From Bacteroidota bacterium (GTDB lineage Bacteria; Bacteroidota; Bacteroidia; Flavobacteriales_F; PHOS-HE28): a stretch of DNA of 8,475 nucleotides. The position numbers and the translations under genes are program-made. Below the pieces are notes generated by a model. The model had not been told where the DNA came from, searched no databases, and worked only from the letters and a program-made list of their open reading frames with translations. Each line of letters starts with the position of its first letter. The first letter of the stretch is position 1. Below, in pieces: positions 6,382 to 8,475 of the stretch. Where the stretch lies: the NCBI GenBank assembly GCA_023412755.1, contig JAEZCB010000097.1, positions 1-8,475 of the forward strand. Reading direction: 5' to 3'.

Positions 6382-7689
6382 ATGAGCGAAAAAGCGAAGA
6401 TCATCCTTGATGGCAAGACCTATGAATACCCTGTGGTCGTGGGCAGCGAAGGCGAAAAGGCCATAGACATCAGCAAGCTTCGCGACGAGACCGGCCACAT
6501 AACCCTGGACCTGGGGTACAAGAACACCGGTGCCACCAAGAGTGCCATAACCTTCCTGGATGGTGAGGAAGGGATATTGCATTACCGGGGTTACCCTATT
6601 GAGCAGCTGGCCGAGAAAGCCTCTTTTCTGGAAGTGGCCTACCTGCTGCTCTTCGGCGATCTGCCCAACAAAAAACAGCTGGACGAATTCGAGGGGAACA
6701 TACGCTACCATTCGCTGGTGCATGAGGACATGAAGCGGTTCTTCGAGTTCTTCCCCAGCAACGCCCATCCCATGGGCATCCTCGCGGCCATGGTGAACTC
6801 CCTGAGCACCTTTTACCCGAAGAGCCAGGATCCGCACCGCCCGCAAAAGGAAGTGGAGCGCACCATGCACCGATTGATCGCCAAGATGCCAACGCTGGCG
6901 GCCATAAGCTATAAGAACAACCTGGGCCACCCCTATATGTACCCCAACAACAAGCTGGGCTACATCGAGAATTTCCTTTATATGATGTTCGGGTTGCCAA
7001 CGGAAGACTATCAGGTGGATCCGGTGGTGGCCGATGCGCTTAACACCCTGCTGATCCTACATGCGGACCATGAGCAGAATTGCAGCGCCAGCACCGTTCG
7101 CATGGTGGGCAGTTCACAGGCCAACCTTTACAGCGCTGTGAGCGCAGGTATAGCGGCCCTATGGGGTCCGCTGCATGGTGGTGCCAACCAGGAGGTGATC
7201 GAGATGCTGGAGGCCATACGCAACGACGGTGGCGACATTGAGAAGTGGGTGGCCAAGGCCAAGGACAAGAACGATCCGTTCCGCCTCTTCGGTTTCGGGC
7301 ACCGCGTGTACAAGAACTTCGATCCGCGTGCACGCATCATCAAGAAGAGTTGTGATGATGTGCTGAGCAAAATGGGCATCAATGATCCGGTGCTGGAGAT
7401 CGCCAAGCAACTGGAAGAGGTGGCCCTCCGGGATGATTACTTCATTGAGCGCAAGCTTTACCCAAACGTGGATTTCTACAGCGGCATCATTTACCGCGCC
7501 ATCGGCATACCCACCCGCATGTTCACCGTAATGTTCGCCCTGGGCCGCCTGCCCGGCTGGATAGCACAGTGGAAGGAGATGGTGGAGAACAAAGAACCAA
7601 TTGGTCGCCCGCGCCAGATATACACCGGTGCCACCAAGCGTGATTATGTGCCGTTGGCAAAGCGTGGTGAGGCAGCGGTGAAGGCATGA
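6382..7689 (+). CDS. gltA: Citrate synthase, type II (hexameric bacterial form)
   Basis: This 435-residue cytoplasmic enzyme condenses acetyl-CoA with oxaloacetate to citrate, the first step of the TCA cycle. It has the extra N-terminal beta domain (about 1-50) typical of Gram-negative type II enzymes. The catalytic residues are in place: His227 and His230 in L-H-A-D-H-E-Q-N, His265 in G-P-L-H-G-G-A-N, His307 in G-F-G-H-R-V-Y, and Asp364 in N-V-D-F-Y-S-G. These match E. coli His226/His229, His264, His305 and Asp362. The position of E. coli Cys206, a residue linked to the NADH-sensitive site, is Thr207. The length is close to the roughly 430 residues normal for the family, and there is no sign of damage. 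It seems to be a single-gene unit: 289 bp separates it from the gene before and 171 bp from the one after. Confidence 0.97.
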   Translation: MSEKAKIILDGKTYEYPVVVGSEGEKAIDISKLRDETGHITLDLGYKNTGATKSAITFLDGEEGILHYRGYPIEQLAEKASFLEVAYLLLFGDLPNKKQLDEFEGNIRYHSLVHEDMKRFFEFFPSNAHPMGILAAMVNSLSTFYPKSQDPHRPQKEVERTMHRLIAKMPTLAAISYKNNLGHPYMYPNNKLGYIENFLYMMFGLPTEDYQVDPVVADALNTLLILHADHEQNCSASTVRMVGSSQANLYSAVSAGIAALWGPLHGGANQEVIEMLEAIRNDGGDIEKWVAKAKDKNDPFRLFGFGHRVYKNFDPRARIIKKSCDDVLSKMGINDPVLEIAKQLEEVALRDDYFIERKLYPNVDFYSGIIYRAIGIPTRMFTVMFALGRLPGWIAQWKEMVENKEPIGRPRQIYTGATKRDYVPLAKRGEAAVKA

Positions 7690-7692
7690 TCA

Positions 7693-7720
7693 AGAGTTGG
7701 CAGTGGTCTGTTGGCCGTGG
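7693..7720 (-). repeat. Inverted heptad array just after citrate synthase
   Basis: Read on the minus strand, four consecutive 7-base units are CCACGGC, CAACAGA, CCACTGC and CAACTCT, starting 4 bp after the citrate synthase stop on the + strand. The unit CAACAGA is identical to one in the + strand array at 7807-7813. Longer shared words also pair across the gap: AGTTGGCAG (7695-7703) with CTGCCAACT (7824-7832), and GTCTGTT (7706-7712) with AACAGAC (7808-7814). Confidence 0.6.
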
Positions 7721-7784
7721 TTAGAAGTATGCTTGATCTTCAGCCATGCTTGACCAAATGGTGAATTGTTCCAGGTTGGGATGA

Positions 7785-7800
7785 GGATCCGGCAGGATCC
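7785..7800. repeat. Small GGATCC hairpin in the gap after citrate synthase
   Basis: GGATCC at 7785-7790 and again at 7795-7800 are separated by GGCA. As GGATCC is self-complementary, the pair is both a direct repeat and a 6-bp stem with a 4-base loop. No T tract follows, so I do not call it a terminator. Confidence 0.4.
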
Positions 7801-7834
7801 CACTGACAACAGACAACCGGCATCTGCCAACTAA
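7800..7834 (+). repeat. Intergenic array of five 7-bp units before the pRiA4b-like gene
   Basis: Five consecutive 7-base units start at 7800, 7807, 7814, 7821 and 7828; they include CAACAGA, CAACCGG and CAACTAA. CAACTAA is identical to the first unit of the array at 3841, and CAACAGA differs by one base from the second. The array faces the inverted one at 7693-7720 and ends 5 bp before the candidate promoter element of the next gene. Confidence 0.65.
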
Positions 7835-7839
7835 AGAAT

Positions 7840-7847
7840 TAGCTTCG
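7840..7847 (+). promoter_or_regulatory. Candidate -7 promoter element for the pRiA4b-like gene
   Basis: TAGCTTCG matches TAnnTTTG at five of six fixed bases and is followed by CCGCG, as before citrate synthase and the transporter. It is only 13 bases from the ATG, implying a very short or almost absent leader. No -33 TTTG is seen upstream; that space is taken by the heptad array. Confidence 0.35.
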
Positions 7848-7860
7848 CCGCGTCCAAACG

Positions 7861-8436
7861 ATGCGCATCTACCGCTTCCGAGTCCTGATCGATCATCCGA
7901 GCGAAGCGTTCCGGGATATTGAGATCCGCTCGGACCAGACATTCCTGGATCTGCATAAGGCGATCAAGGATGCCTTCGCCTTCCTTGGCCAGGAAATGGC
8001 CAGCTTCTACGTGAGCGATGCCGATTGGGATCAGGGACAGGCCATTCCGCTTGCCGATCTGGGTTTTGGCGAAGAAGGCGGTGAGGCACCAGAGATCATG
8101 GAGCAGGTGCCGATCAGCGATCACATCCGCAGCACCGATCAACGCTTCATCTACGCCTATGATTTCCTGCATATGTGGCTTTTCATGGTGGAGTTGATCC
8201 ATGCCGGTGATCCGGACACCGGCGCACATTATCCGCGGGTGGTGATGAGCATGGGCACCGCGCCGGATGAACATTCCAAGGAAGAGGATCTCGCCGCAGG
8301 CATCATGGCTGATGACCCCTATGCCATGGAGACCGAGGAGCGATATGATGAGGATGAAGGGACCGATGAAGAGGGCGGCAATGACGATGATCAAGAGATG
8401 GGCAACATCGATGATCTCGGTGATGAATACCGCTGA
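7861..8436 (+). CDS. pRiA4b ORF-3-like family protein with acidic C-terminal tail
   Basis: The 191-residue product resembles the plasmid pRiA4b ORF-3 family, sometimes labelled 'IS1096 element passenger TnpR-like' in Bacteroidota genomes. The family fold covers about residues 1-125: an N-terminal strand Y-R-F-R-V-L-I, the F-L-D-L-H-K-A-I-K-D-A-F helix (28-39), the F-Y-V-S-D-x-x-W-D block (49-57), and the hydrophobic Y-D-F-L-H-M-W segment near 100-106. The last 50 or so residues are mostly Asp, Glu, Gly and Asn and are probably disordered. No signal peptide or membrane segment is present, so it should be cytoplasmic. The biochemical role of this family is not established to my knowledge, and despite its label there is no transposon around it. 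The ATG at 7861 is the natural start; no SD sequence is visible. Confidence 0.8.
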   Translation: MRIYRFRVLIDHPSEAFRDIEIRSDQTFLDLHKAIKDAFAFLGQEMASFYVSDADWDQGQAIPLADLGFGEEGGEAPEIMEQVPISDHIRSTDQRFIYAYDFLHMWLFMVELIHAGDPDTGAHYPRVVMSMGTAPDEHSKEEDLAAGIMADDPYAMETEERYDEDEGTDEEGGNDDDQEMGNIDDLGDEYR

Positions 8437-8475
8437 TCCGATCTCCTGCGGCCATGCTGGGATCTGAAGGTACCC

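Noticed and set aside
6175..6930. 251-residue open frame on the minus strand spanning the gltA start
   Set aside because: It is antisense to gltA and runs through the GC-rich repeat block; the product has no recognisable domain.
7861..8436. Mobile element suggested by the 'IS1096 passenger / plasmid ORF' family label
   Set aside because: No transposase, terminal inverted repeat or target-site duplication is visible, and the neighbours are housekeeping genes.
8454..8475. ATG opening a frame to the window end, possibly the next gene (I recall miaA near pRiA4b-like genes in some relatives)
   Set aside because: Only seven codons are visible, with no motif, so no gene can be called.

Overview
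This window looks like chromosomal DNA from a Bacteroidota bacterium, probably a Flavobacteriales-like lineage with fairly high GC (judged by eye). Three things support this. The first, truncated gene ends in a type IX secretion (T9SS) sorting domain, which is specific to Bacteroidota. The genes lack clear Shine-Dalgarno sequences. Several gaps carry a TAnnTTnG element resembling the Bacteroidota -7 promoter box. All seven genes lie on the + strand.

Layout: (1) 1-168, the 3' end of a T9SS-exported protein, followed by a strong intrinsic terminator at 190-218. (2) 309-1433, an outer-membrane beta-barrel protein of unknown role with a two-cysteine N-terminus. (3) 1582-3783, a secreted dipeptidyl-peptidase IV-type serine peptidase (S9B). 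(4) 3957-5468, a POT-family proton-coupled di/tripeptide transporter. (5) 5514-6092, an exported thioredoxin-fold protein. (6) 6382-7689, a type II citrate synthase. (7) 7861-8436, a pRiA4b ORF-3-like protein with a long acidic tail.

Genes 3 to 5 make a coherent peptide-use module. The periplasmic or outer-surface peptidase trims proline-containing peptides to dipeptides (or tripeptides), the POT carrier imports them, and the thioredoxin-like protein, 45 bp downstream of the transporter, probably serves redox chemistry in the envelope. Citrate synthase and the pRiA4b-like gene look like separate units.

The coding content is mostly ordinary. The less ordinary signal is between genes. Three gaps hold short arrays with a 7-bp period: CA-starting heptads at 3841-3882 and 7800-7834, an inverted counterpart at 7693-7720, and a related YCAATGR array with an 11-bp perfect hairpin at 6108-6139. 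The gap before citrate synthase also holds a GC-rich, hairpin-prone block at 6204-6320 that looks like a dispersed intergenic repeat. I found no tRNA, rRNA, CRISPR array, transposase or phage gene, and no evidence for a new multi-gene system.
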